A stretch of DNA of 50,772 nucleotides, from contig CAISGR010000098.1 in assembly GCA_903884945.1 (NCBI GenBank), positions 1 through 50,772 of the forward strand, written 5' to 3'. How positions within the stretch are numbered: position 1 is the stretch's first letter; each line of letters starts with the position of its first letter. The translations under genes were made by a program, and so were the position numbers. Positions 42,208 to 49,061 of the stretch are shown here, one piece after another. The notes under the pieces were generated by a model. It worked only from the letters and a program-made list of their open reading frames with translations, made no database searches and had not been told where the DNA came from. Origin of the DNA: an uncultured bacterium (GTDB lineage: Bacteria; Pseudomonadota; Alphaproteobacteria; Sphingomonadales; Sphingomonadaceae).

Positions 42208-42717
42208 TCAGCCAAACAGCCAGGAGCCGAGCATCCGCCCGAACGGGAAGGTGAAGAAGCCGGCGATGAGCAGCGCGCCCGTCACCATGCCACGCACCGC
42301 CGTGCGATGGCGCGCGACCTGATGGGACCGGGCCGACCACCAGAGCAGCGGCGCGGCGACGAGGACATAGGCGGAGATCAGGTGGATGAAGCTGAGGCCG
42401 CCATGGTTCGACAGCCGCACGCCGAACGACACCAGTGCCGTCAGCAGCATCGCCGCGACCCAGATCCGGCCGAGCAGTCGGTGCGGCCGGTCGCCGCGCC
42501 GCCGCAGCAGCATCACCGGCGTCAGCGCGAGCGCCGGCAGGATCGTGGCAAGATGCGCCCAGACCATGGCCGGGACCGCGCCCCAGTGCGCATAGCCCCT
42601 GCCGAGCGCGACCAGCACCGTGACGAGCAGCGCGATCGCCGCGATCGCCAGGAATTTCTCGTAACCATCGGCTTCAAGCGGCTTCACCCGCTTCGCCTCA
42701 CCCGCCAGCGTCGCCAT
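42208..42717 (-). CDS. DUF2306-like membrane protein
   Basis: A 169-residue predicted inner-membrane protein with four hydrophobic segments. 'YAHWGAVPAMVWAHLATILPAL' read in parts, 'RPHRLLGRIWVAAMLLTAL' and 'LSFIHLISAYVLV' show the His/Arg pattern of DUF2306 proteins, whose function is unknown to me. The ATG at 42717 is preceded by AAGGGTGGGG. A promoter-like pair lies just upstream. It is followed after 4 bp by the GT39-like gene, so the two probably form an operon. Confidence 0.72.
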   Translation of the reverse strand: MATLAGEAKRVKPLEADGYEKFLAIAAIALLVTVLVALGRGYAHWGAVPAMVWAHLATILPALALTPVMLLRRRGDRPHRLLGRIWVAAMLLTALVSFGVRLSNHGGLSFIHLISAYVLVAAPLLWWSARSHQVARHRTAVRGMVTGALLIAGFFTFPFGRMLGSWLFG

Positions 42718-42743
42718 CAAAACCCCACCCTTGTCACGGCCTT

Positions 42744-42771
42744 ACCCTAGCCAAAGCGCGCGACGACGCAA
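42744..42771 (-). promoter_or_regulatory. Possible promoter for the DUF2306 gene
   Basis: TTGCGT (42771-42766) and TAGGGT (42749-42744) are separated by 16 bp on the minus strand. This would place the transcript start about 20 bp before the ATG at 42717. The match to the -10 consensus is weak. Confidence 0.3.
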
Positions 42772-42783
42772 CCGGCGGCAGGA

Positions 42784-43257
42784 TCAGGGCAGCGAATCCT
42801 CGAGCTGCTTCTGGTCCTCCTTGCGCTCCCGGTTCAGGCGGCGATTTTCCTCGGCCTGCTTCAGGAAGCAGCCGCTCTGCCCGCCCGGGCCCACGGTGGA
42901 ACAGCTGCCCACGCCGCCGCTGACGGTCGAATCATTGACCAGGCCCTGCGCCTTGACCGCCCAGCTTTCGTTCTGCGGGGTGATCTTGAACTCGCGCAGG
43001 CTCTTCGGGATGCGGAACTGCTCGCTGGCGCTGCTGCGCACGCAGACCACCACTTCATTGCCCGACGCATCGGTGGGGCAGCGTTCGTTGCCGAACAGGG
43101 TGAGCACGCCGTTGACCGGCGCGTTGCGCGACACCTCGGGCGGCGCTTCGGGCGTCGAGGCCTTCTTGGCGCCGGGAAGGACGGGCCCAACGGTCTGCGC
43201 GAGGGCGGGACCGGCTGCGGCCAGCGCCAGCGCCCCCGCCATGATCCTGACAAACAT
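42784..43257 (-). CDS. Secreted hypothetical protein with four cysteines
   Basis: A 157-residue exported protein of unknown function. The signal peptide is clear (residues 1-21, ending 'GPALA-QT'). The mature part has four cysteines in two groups ('NERCPTD' and 'VVVCVRS'; 'VGSCSTV' and 'SGCFLKQ'), suited to two disulfides, and ends in a charged helical tail (Glu/Arg/Lys/Gln-rich). The ATG at 43257 is preceded by GGGAGA; a GTG one codon upstream is also open. Just 13 bp downstream of coq7 and close to dsbB, with which it may be transcribed. No homologous family is recognised with certainty. Confidence 0.72.
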   Translation of the reverse strand: MFVRIMAGALALAAAGPALAQTVGPVLPGAKKASTPEAPPEVSRNAPVNGVLTLFGNERCPTDASGNEVVVCVRSSASEQFRIPKSLREFKITPQNESWAVKAQGLVNDSTVSGGVGSCSTVGPGGQSGCFLKQAEENRRLNRERKEDQKQLEDSLP

Positions 43258-43270
43258 CACACTCTCCCGT

Positions 43271-43807
43271 TCAAATGCGCTTCGCGGTCGCGATCGCCGC
43301 CTTGCAGCCGAGGCGGATCAGCCCGCTCAGCAAAGGATAGGCCGGCGCCCGTTCGGCGCCCGAAGCAAGCGCGGTATCGCGATGCTCCACTTCCTCGGCC
43401 TGAAAATCGGCGATCGCGGCCGATAGTTGCGGATCGCTGTCGCCAAGCGCGGCGATCTGTTCCGAATAATGCTTGTCGATCTCGGTCTCGACCGCGGCGG
43501 TGCAGGCCATCGCCGCTTCCGGCCCGAGCGCCGCGGTGACCGCGCCGAGCGCGAAGCCGGCCATGTTCCAGAAGGGCTGCAGCAGCGTCGGCCGGACGCC
43601 GCGCGCCGCCATCATCGCATCGAAAAAGGCGCGGTGGCGCTCTTCCTGGTTGGCCATGCCCGCGATCTTGCGCGCGGCGGGCGTGCGATCGCCCATCACC
43701 GCGAGCTGCCCGGCATAGATGCGCGTCGCGCCATATTCGCCCGCCTGGTCGACGCGGACCATCGAGCGGGTGCCGCGCTTCGGGTCGCCGGGCTTCCAGC
43801 CGCTCAT
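43271..43807 (-). CDS. coq7: Demethoxyubiquinone hydroxylase Coq7
   Basis: Di-iron hydroxylase of ubiquinone synthesis, oxidising 2-polyprenyl-3-methyl-6-methoxy-1,4-benzoquinol. It is 178 residues, with carboxylate/His ligands in 'DQAGEYGATRIY', 'NQEERHRAFFDAM', 'AAVETEIDKHYSEQ' and 'EEVEHRDTALASG', the double E-x-x-H pattern of the family. The ATG at 43807 overlaps the dsbB stop by 4 bp; a longer frame upstream lies inside dsbB. DsbB depends on ubiquinone as electron acceptor, so the pairing makes functional sense. Confidence 0.94.
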   Translation of the reverse strand: MSGWKPGDPKRGTRSMVRVDQAGEYGATRIYAGQLAVMGDRTPAARKIAGMANQEERHRAFFDAMMAARGVRPTLLQPFWNMAGFALGAVTAALGPEAAMACTAAVETEIDKHYSEQIAALGDSDPQLSAAIADFQAEEVEHRDTALASGAERAPAYPLLSGLIRLGCKAAIATAKRI

Positions 43808-44307
43808 CGCGCGAAGGCCGGGGGACTGCGGCGCAGCAGCAGCGCGAGGACGGCGAGACCGCCCGTAATCGAGAAGATCGCGTTGAAGCCGGCGAGCGAG
43901 ATGCCGAACAGGCGCCACTGCGCGACGTCGCAGCGGACGATCGGCGCCTCCATGATGCGCTTGAGAATATCGTCGACCGAGCCGCCGCTGCCATGCATCG
44001 TCGAGGAGCAGGCCGTGATGCCTTCCCACCAGTGATATTCGACGCCGGCATGGAACACGCCGATCGCGCCGCTGACCAGGATCGCCAGCCCGGCGAGCAG
44101 CACCAGCGCGCGCTTCGGCGCCGCGCCCGGCACGACAAAGGCAAGCACGGCGAGGACGATCGCCGCGATATGCGGATAGCGCTGCCACCAGCACATCTCG
44201 CACGGATAAAGTCCGCCGATATATTGTGAACCGAGCGCCCCGGCCATCAGCGCGAAGGGCACCAGCAGCGCGAGCCAGCGGGCGGCGACAAAGCGATCGC
44301 GGATCAT
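43804..44307 (-). CDS. dsbB: Disulfide bond formation protein B
   Basis: Inner-membrane enzyme reoxidising DsbA and passing electrons to ubiquinone. It is 167 residues with four membrane segments. The first redox pair is 'LYPCEMCWWQRYPH' (Cys36, Cys39) and the second pair is 'GITACSSTMHGSG' (Cys100) and 'APIVRCDVAQW' (Cys126), as in functional DsbB. It lies 7 bp after ctpA and overlaps coq7 by 4 bp. No dsbA is in the window. Confidence 0.93.
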   Translation of the reverse strand: MIRDRFVAARWLALLVPFALMAGALGSQYIGGLYPCEMCWWQRYPHIAAIVLAVLAFVVPGAAPKRALVLLAGLAILVSGAIGVFHAGVEYHWWEGITACSSTMHGSGGSVDDILKRIMEAPIVRCDVAQWRLFGISLAGFNAIFSITGGLAVLALLLRRSPPAFAR

Positions 44308-44314
44308 GCGCGGC

Positions 44315-45658
44315 TCAGCGCTTCACCGGCGTGGCGCTCGCCACCTGCGGCGCGGCGCCCAGGCGGCCGATCGTCTTCAGCGCGTAATCGAGCTGGAAAT
44401 CCTCGATCCCCTTGGCCTTGAGCTGCTCGGGCGTGGCGGCGAAGCGCGGATCGGTCTTGCTGTCCTCCTCGAGCACGGCATTGTCCGACTTGACCTCGTT
44501 GATCAGGTGGCGGCGCAGATCGTCCTCGCGGAACACCGGACGCGTCTTGTAGTCGGGATCGGTCAGCTGCGGCACCTTGATGTCGGGCTCGATCCCGCCC
44601 TCCTGCACCGACCGGCCCGACGGGGTATAATAGCGCGAGGTGGTGAGGCGCAGCGCGGTGTTGTTGCCGAGATCGAGCACGGTCTGCACCGATCCCTTGC
44701 CGAACGAGCGCACGCCCATGATCAGCGCGCGGTGATGATCCTGCAGCGCGCCGGCGACGATCTCCGAGGCGGAGGCAGTGCCGGCATTGGTGAGCACGAT
44801 CACCGGCAGGCCGTGCGCATAATCGCCATTATGCGCATAGAAACGCTGGATGTCCGACTTCTCGCGGCCGCGCTCCGAGACGATCTCGCCATAGTTGAGG
44901 AAATTGTCGGCGACATTGACCGCTTCGTCGCGCAGGCCGCCGCCATTGTCGCGCAGGTCGACGATATAGCCGAGCGGGGCGTGGCCGAGCGACTTCTCGA
45001 TGCCGAGGATCGCCGCCTTGGTCGCCTCGCCGGTATTTTCCGAGAAGGTGAGGATGTTGATCACGCCGATGCCGTTCTTCACCTCCCAGGTGACCGGCTT
45101 CTGCACGATGCGCTCGCGCACGATCGCCACGTCGATCGGCTTGTCATGCCCCGGGCGGATCAGCGTGATGGTGATCTTGCTGCCGGGCGGGCCGCGCATC
45201 TCCTGGATCGCGTCGTCGAGGCTCTCGCCATAGATCAGCTTGCCGTTGATATGAGTGATATAGTCGCCTGACTTGACCCCGGCGCGCCAGGCCGGGGTAT
45301 CCTTTTGCGGGGTCATGACCTTGACCGCGCCATCCTCCATCGTGACGCTGAGGCCGAGGCCGCCATAGCTGCCCGAGGTCTGGATGCGCAGATTGTCGTA
45401 ATCCAGCCCCGTCTCATAGGCGCTGTGCGGATCGAGCGCGGCGAGCATGCCCGAGATCGCGCCCTTGATCAGCGTCTTGTCATCGACCTTGTCGACATAA
45501 TCGACCTTCACGCGATTGAAGACGTCCATGAACTGGTCGATCTCGCGATAGGTATCGGTATCGACCGAGGCCATCGCGCTGGTGCCGACGGGGACGATCG
45601 CCAGAACGGCGGCAATCGCGGTAGCCTGGAAGAACGCACGGGACGCTGGACGAAACAT
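44315..45658 (-). CDS. ctpA: S41-family carboxy-terminal processing protease
   Basis: Periplasmic serine/lysine protease of 447 residues. Signal peptide residues 1-30; a PDZ domain around 'GLGLSVTMEDGAVKV' to 'LIRPG' (about 95-170); S41 core with 'YIVDLRDNGGGLRDEAV'. The catalytic dyad is Ser296 in 'NAGTASASEIV' and Lys321 in 'RSFGKGSVQ', 25 residues apart as expected. The C-terminal region carries 'RYYTPSGRSVQEGGIEPD'. It follows envC after 150 bp and probably has its own promoter. Roles in trimming cell-wall hydrolases fit the neighbouring envC. Confidence 0.95.
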   Translation of the reverse strand: MFRPASRAFFQATAIAAVLAIVPVGTSAMASVDTDTYREIDQFMDVFNRVKVDYVDKVDDKTLIKGAISGMLAALDPHSAYETGLDYDNLRIQTSGSYGGLGLSVTMEDGAVKVMTPQKDTPAWRAGVKSGDYITHINGKLIYGESLDDAIQEMRGPPGSKITITLIRPGHDKPIDVAIVRERIVQKPVTWEVKNGIGVINILTFSENTGEATKAAILGIEKSLGHAPLGYIVDLRDNGGGLRDEAVNVADNFLNYGEIVSERGREKSDIQRFYAHNGDYAHGLPVIVLTNAGTASASEIVAGALQDHHRALIMGVRSFGKGSVQTVLDLGNNTALRLTTSRYYTPSGRSVQEGGIEPDIKVPQLTDPDYKTRPVFREDDLRRHLINEVKSDNAVLEEDSKTDPRFAATPEQLKAKGIEDFQLDYALKTIGRLGAAPQVASATPVKR

Positions 45659-45694
45659 TTGGGGGCACTACCTGCAAGGAACCTGTTCAGGATC

Positions 45695-45722
45695 ATCGTA
45701 GACGCATTTGGCCGGCGATCAA
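45695..45722 (-). promoter_or_regulatory. Probable ctpA promoter
   Basis: TTGATC (45722-45717) and TACGAT (45700-45695) on the minus strand are 16 bp apart, each matching four of six consensus bases, about 37 bp before the ctpA ATG. This is in the 150-bp envC-ctpA gap, one of the larger gaps in this gene block. Confidence 0.42.
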
Positions 45723-45808
45723 TTGCCCGCGATCAAAGCAGGCTGCGGCTTAACCGGAGGTGACCCGGGCCGCTTTCCCCGCCGGGGCCTGCCGGGACGC
45801 GAAAAAGC

Positions 45809-47020
45809 TCAGCCGAGCAGCGGCGTCATGTCGACCGGCCGGTCGCGGCGGCGCAGCTCGACCGTCACGCGCGGATCGTCCCCGGCGGGCGCGCGGCCGA
45901 GCGGCGCACCCTGCGCCACCGTCTCGCCGACCCGCACCGAGACCAGGCCGAGCCCGGCGACCAGCGAGGTCCAGCCACCGCCATGGTCGATGATGACGAT
46001 CATGCCATAGCCGCGAAACTTGCCGGCATAGGCGATGCGCCCCGCCGCCGGCGCGATCACCACCGCCTCGGCGGCGCTGGCGATGGTGAGGCCGCGCGAG
46101 CGGACGCCGGCATCGGACAGCTCGCCGAGGCCGACCACGACCCGTCCCACCACGGGAAGGCGATAGGGCGGCGCGCTCGGCGACCAGGACACCGTCTCGA
46201 CCGGGGAGGGCACTTCGCCCGGACGCGGCGGGCGCGGGAGCGGGCCCGGCAGCGATGCGAGCTCCTCGCGGGTCGCCGCCTGGTTGCCGAGCTGGTCCAT
46301 CAGGTCGACGATGTCGCGGGCACGCTCGCCCAGCGCGATGGCACGATCGGATTCGAACAGCGCGTCGCGGCCCAGCGCGCGCGAGCGCATGCGGTGCTCG
46401 GCCTCGAGCCGGGTGAGCGACAGGCGCTGCTCCTCGAGCCGGGCGCGGCTCGCCGCGAGATTCCGCGTCGCGAGCGCGGCGCCTGCCTGCAGCGCGCGGG
46501 TCCGTGCGAGATCGGCGCGGACATCGGCGGTGCGGGCATGGATGACGGGGAGCGTGCTCGACAGCACCGCGCGGACATGCACGATATCGTCGACCGAGCC
46601 CGGCTGCACGACGCTGATCAGCGCGGGACGCCGGGCGAGCGACTGCAGCGCCGCGACGAGCCGCGCGACCGGCCCCTGCCGCGCGGCGAGCCGCGCGCGC
46701 TGCGCGGCGAGCAGTCGGTTGATGAGCGCGATCCGCGCCTGGCCGGCGCCGATGTCCGCCTCGGTCTGCTGGATGCGCGCAGCGACCGCTGCCTCCTGCG
46801 CACGGGCCTGGAGCGCCTGGTCCTTCTCGTTCGCGGCGGCGCGCTCGAGCCGGGCCGAGCGCGCGGCGGCCGCTTCGGACTGGGCCTTGGCCTCGATCAG
46901 GCGCTGCTTCTGCTCGGCGACGGGATTCTGGGCCGGCGAGGCCGCAACGAGGCCGAGCGCGGCGATCGCCGCCGCGCCAGCCCCCCCGTATCGCATCCCC
47001 CGCCCGAACATGGGCGTCAT
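45809..47020 (-). CDS. envC: EnvC-like murein hydrolase activator
   Basis: Periplasmic regulator of cell-division amidases, 403 residues. Signal peptide to about residue 30 ('LGLVAASPAQ'), then a long Ala/Arg/Gln/Glu coiled coil (about 32-280), then a LytM/M23 domain. The LytM metal ligands are missing: no H-x-x-x-D ('GELSDAGVRSRGLTI' instead) and no H-x-H ('RVTVELRR' instead), while 'VIIDHGGGWTSL' keeps the fold. This matches the non-catalytic EnvC activators. The ATG at 47020 overlaps the rlmH stop (ATGA); ATGs at 47011 and 46999 are less supported. Confidence 0.9.
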   Translation of the reverse strand: MTPMFGRGMRYGGAGAAAIAALGLVAASPAQNPVAEQKQRLIEAKAQSEAAAARSARLERAAANEKDQALQARAQEAAVAARIQQTEADIGAGQARIALINRLLAAQRARLAARQGPVARLVAALQSLARRPALISVVQPGSVDDIVHVRAVLSSTLPVIHARTADVRADLARTRALQAGAALATRNLAASRARLEEQRLSLTRLEAEHRMRSRALGRDALFESDRAIALGERARDIVDLMDQLGNQAATREELASLPGPLPRPPRPGEVPSPVETVSWSPSAPPYRLPVVGRVVVGLGELSDAGVRSRGLTIASAAEAVVIAPAAGRIAYAGKFRGYGMIVIIDHGGGWTSLVAGLGLVSVRVGETVAQGAPLGRAPAGDDPRVTVELRRRDRPVDMTPLLG

Positions 47021-47439
47021 CCTTCGCGGTGATAGGGGTGGTTGGCAAGGATGCTCGTCGCACGCCACAATTGCTCGGCGAGCATCGCACGGGCGAGCAG
47101 GTGCGGCCAGGTCGCCCGGCCGAAGGAAAGCAGCAGGTCGGCGCCGGCGCGCTGCGCGTCATCGAAGCCGTCGGCCGCGCCGATCAGGAAGCGCGTCTCG
47201 CGCACCCCGCCGTCGCGCCATTTCTCGAGCCGGTCGGCAAAGGCGCGCGAGCCGAGCATCTCGCCGGTCTCGTCGAGCATCACCAGCCGCGTGCCGGGGT
47301 CGAGCGCGGGCATCCTGCCGCCGGTATCGGGAAGCTCGGTGAGCTTCACCGGCCAGGCGAGCCGCTTCACATAGCGATCGACCAGCTCGGCCTCGGGCCC
47401 GCGCCCGATCCGCCCGCGCGCGACGATGTGGAGCAGCAA
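47017..47439 (-). CDS. rlmH: 23S rRNA (pseudouridine1915-N3)-methyltransferase RlmH
   Basis: SPOUT methyltransferase modifying helix 69 of 23S rRNA in assembled ribosomes. It is 140 residues. 'RFLIGAADGFDD' (SAM-binding loop), 'LLLSFGRATWPHLLARAMLAEQLWRA' read in parts (knot region) and the C-terminal 'ILANHPYHREG' are the RlmH signature. It lies 6 bp after rsfS and overlaps envC by 4 bp. Pairing with rsfS, another ribosome factor, is the standard bacterial order. Confidence 0.95.
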   Translation of the reverse strand: MLLHIVARGRIGRGPEAELVDRYVKRLAWPVKLTELPDTGGRMPALDPGTRLVMLDETGEMLGSRAFADRLEKWRDGGVRETRFLIGAADGFDDAQRAGADLLLSFGRATWPHLLARAMLAEQLWRATSILANHPYHREG

Positions 47440-47445
47440 TGCAGG

Positions 47446-47862
47446 CTACGCGTCGGGCGTCAGCGCCGCGGGAGGCGTGTCCGGGGTCGGCGGCGGCGCA
47501 TCGCCGAACGCCCACATCCGCTCGAGATTGTAGAAGCTGCGCACCTCGGGACGGAACAGGTGGACGATCACGTCGCCGGCATCGATCAGCACCCAGTCAG
47601 CCGTGGGCAGCCCCTCGATCCGGGTCGACCGGCCGAGCTCGCCCTTGATCTTCTCGGCGAGCTTCGACGCCATCGAGGCGACCTGGCGCGTCGAGCGGCC
47701 GCTCGCGATCACCATGTGATCGGCGATGCTGCTCTTGCCCGCGAGCGGGATCGAGATGGTGTCGACTGCCTGATCGTCGTCGAGCGACGCCAGGACGAGC
47801 TTGTGCAACGCCTCCACCTCATCGGGTTCGGACGCACGATACGCAGGGGAAGATGAAGCCAA
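47446..47862 (-). CDS. rsfS: Ribosome silencing factor RsfS
   Basis: Binds ribosomal protein uL14 and blocks subunit joining under nutrient limitation. It is 138 residues from a TTG at 47862, chosen because AGGA lies about 7 bases upstream and because it falls 8 bp after the nadD stop; no ATG or GTG is available close by in that frame. 'DDDQAVDTISIPLAGKSSIADHMVIASGRSTRQV' read in parts and 'ADWVLIDAGDVIVHLFRPEVRSFYNLERMW' are the full family signature. The C-terminal Pro/Ala tail is an extension. Confidence 0.92.
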   Translation of the reverse strand: MASSSPAYRASEPDEVEALHKLVLASLDDDQAVDTISIPLAGKSSIADHMVIASGRSTRQVASMASKLAEKIKGELGRSTRIEGLPTADWVLIDAGDVIVHLFRPEVRSFYNLERMWAFGDAPPPTPDTPPAALTPDA

Positions 47863-47870
47863 GACGATTC

Positions 47871-48488
47871 CTATATCGAGGGTGGGGGTGGCTCTGACGG
47901 CGCAAAACGGCGCTGCCAGGCGGGATCGGCCAAACGAAGCCGGGTCGCAGAAGTCGGGTCGGGGCGGAATCGCAACAGCACGAGTGCCGGCATTCTCCAC
48001 TTCGTCCAGCTCTTTGCCTGGTCCACGGGCCGGATGAAGCGCCGCAACCAACCCATCGCGGGGGCCGCGAGGGCAGCGCCTTCATAGCCCGGACGGGCGA
48101 CAACCGCAATCGGAACCTCGCGCGCTATGCCGCGCCAGTCTTTCCACCGATCGAACTGGGCGAGATTGTCCGATCCCATCAGCCAGATGAAGCGCTTGTT
48201 AGGATAGCGCCGGGTGAGCGCCCGGACCGTGTCGACGGTGTAGCGCGTGCGCAGATCGAGCTCGATCGCGCTCGGCCGGATCGGCGCGTGGCGCGCCATT
48301 TTCCGGGCCGAGGCGAGGCGGACTGCAAGCGGCGCCATGTCGCCCGCCTTCTCCTTGAGCGGATTGCCCGGCGAGACCAGCCACCAAACTTCGTCGAGCC
48401 CCAGCGCCCGGATCGCCGCGAGGCTGATCGCGCGGTGGCCGCGATGCGCCGGATTGAACGAACCACCGAGGATGCCGATGCGTGTCAC
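47871..48488 (-). CDS. nadD: Nicotinate-nucleotide adenylyltransferase
   Basis: Transfers AMP to nicotinate mononucleotide in NAD synthesis. It is 205 residues from the GTG at 48488, which overlaps the toxin stop (GTGA). 'IGILGGSFNPAHRGHRAIS' is the nucleotidyltransferase H-x-G-H loop. 'RFIWLMGSDNLAQFDRWKDW' matches the nicotinate-binding segment, and 'PTSATRLR' replaces the usual ISST-x-x-R. Longer in-frame extension upstream overlaps the toxin gene and lacks family sequence. nadD-rsfS-rlmH is a conserved order. Confidence 0.93.
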   Translation of the reverse strand: MTRIGILGGSFNPAHRGHRAISLAAIRALGLDEVWWLVSPGNPLKEKAGDMAPLAVRLASARKMARHAPIRPSAIELDLRTRYTVDTVRALTRRYPNKRFIWLMGSDNLAQFDRWKDWRGIAREVPIAVVARPGYEGAALAAPAMGWLRRFIRPVDQAKSWTKWRMPALVLLRFRPDPTSATRLRLADPAWQRRFAPSEPPPPSI

Positions 48489-48766
48489 TCGGCCAGCCAA
48501 TCGGCCGCACCATGCCTGACGCGACGAATCTCGATGTCGTTGCCGCGAACGGCGTACAGCAGCACGAAGGGCGTGTGCCGCACGTTCCACTTGCGGACAT
48601 CGAGCGTCATCAGCGGGCGGCCGATATGGGGATTGGCCAGCAGCGTCGATGCGGCGCCGTCGATCCGGTCGACGATCGACTCCGCAAGATCGGGATCGAT
48701 CGCATCATAATAGTCGGCGATCGCAAAGACATCGTCGCGGGCCGGCCGCGACCAGAGGAGGCGCAT
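48485..48766 (-). CDS. parE: ParE/RelE-type toxin
   Basis: Probable toxin of a type II toxin-antitoxin pair, 93 residues. 'RLLWSRPARDDVFAIADYYD' at the start, 'LLANPHIGRPLM' in the middle and 'RHTPFVLLYAVRGNDIEIRRVRHGA' read in parts at the end follow the ParE/RelE fold, ending with the typical C-terminal 'RVRHGA'. The ATG at 48766 shares one base with the antitoxin stop (TGATG). ParE members usually attack DNA gyrase and RelE members mRNA; the sequence alone does not decide, though the R-R-V-R-H-G ending is commoner in ParE. Confidence 0.87.
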   Translation of the reverse strand: MRLLWSRPARDDVFAIADYYDAIDPDLAESIVDRIDGAASTLLANPHIGRPLMTLDVRKWNVRHTPFVLLYAVRGNDIEIRRVRHGAADWLAE

Positions 48767-49023
48767 CAGGCAGCGCGCTTCCGGCCGAGCTTCCAGCTCT
48801 TGATCTCGGCGATCATCTCCTCGTGCGTCAGATAATCTCCGCGATCGATCGCGTCCTCGCCTTCCTTGACGAAGGCACGAAACTCGGTCTCTTCCTTGAC
48901 ATAGCGCTGGATCGCCTTGGCGACGAGCCACGCGCGGGTGCGCTCCTGGCTTTGGGCCAGCGCGTCGAGGGATTTGAGCGTCTCTTCATCGAGGCGGGCG
49001 GTGATGACGGCAGTCTTGCTCAT
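48766..49023 (-). CDS. RHH (CopG/ParD-like) antitoxin
   Basis: Antitoxin and autoregulator, 85 residues. The N-terminal ribbon-helix-helix is 'TAVITARLDEETLKSLDALA' followed by 'RTRAWLVAKAIQRYV' (residues 4-43), and the acidic C-terminal half ('EFRAFVKEGEDAIDRGDYL', 'HEEMIAEIKSWK') would wrap around the toxin. It immediately precedes the toxin. Three 9-bp tandem repeats lie upstream of its start, and the -10-like TATACG within them is only about 10 bp from the ATG, so the transcript may be leaderless. Confidence 0.88.
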   Translation of the reverse strand: MSKTAVITARLDEETLKSLDALAQSQERTRAWLVAKAIQRYVKEETEFRAFVKEGEDAIDRGDYLTHEEMIAEIKSWKLGRKRAA

Positions 49024-49034
49024 GCATTCAACGT

Positions 49035-49061
49035 ATACATCGAATACATCCGATACAAGCT
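49035..49061 (-). repeat. Three 9-bp tandem repeats, probable antitoxin operator
   Basis: On the plus strand ATACATCGA, ATACATCCG and ATACAAGCT follow one another directly at 49035-49043, 49044-49052 and 49053-49061. The first two share seven bases exactly and the third shares five. They lie between the aldo/keto reductase stop and the antitoxin start and overlap a promoter-like pair (TTGTAT and TATACG, about 15 bp apart, minus strand). RHH proteins bind short repeats, so this is the natural autoregulatory site. Confidence 0.55.

Noticed and set aside
45720..45808. Terminator between envC and ctpA
   Set aside because: A GCTTTTTC / GGGGAAAGC pairing exists but is imperfect, and the T-run precedes rather than follows the stem on the transcribed strand.
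45809..47020. EnvC-like protein as an active M23 endopeptidase
   Set aside because: Neither H-x-x-x-D nor H-x-H zinc motif is present, so a non-catalytic activator is the better call.
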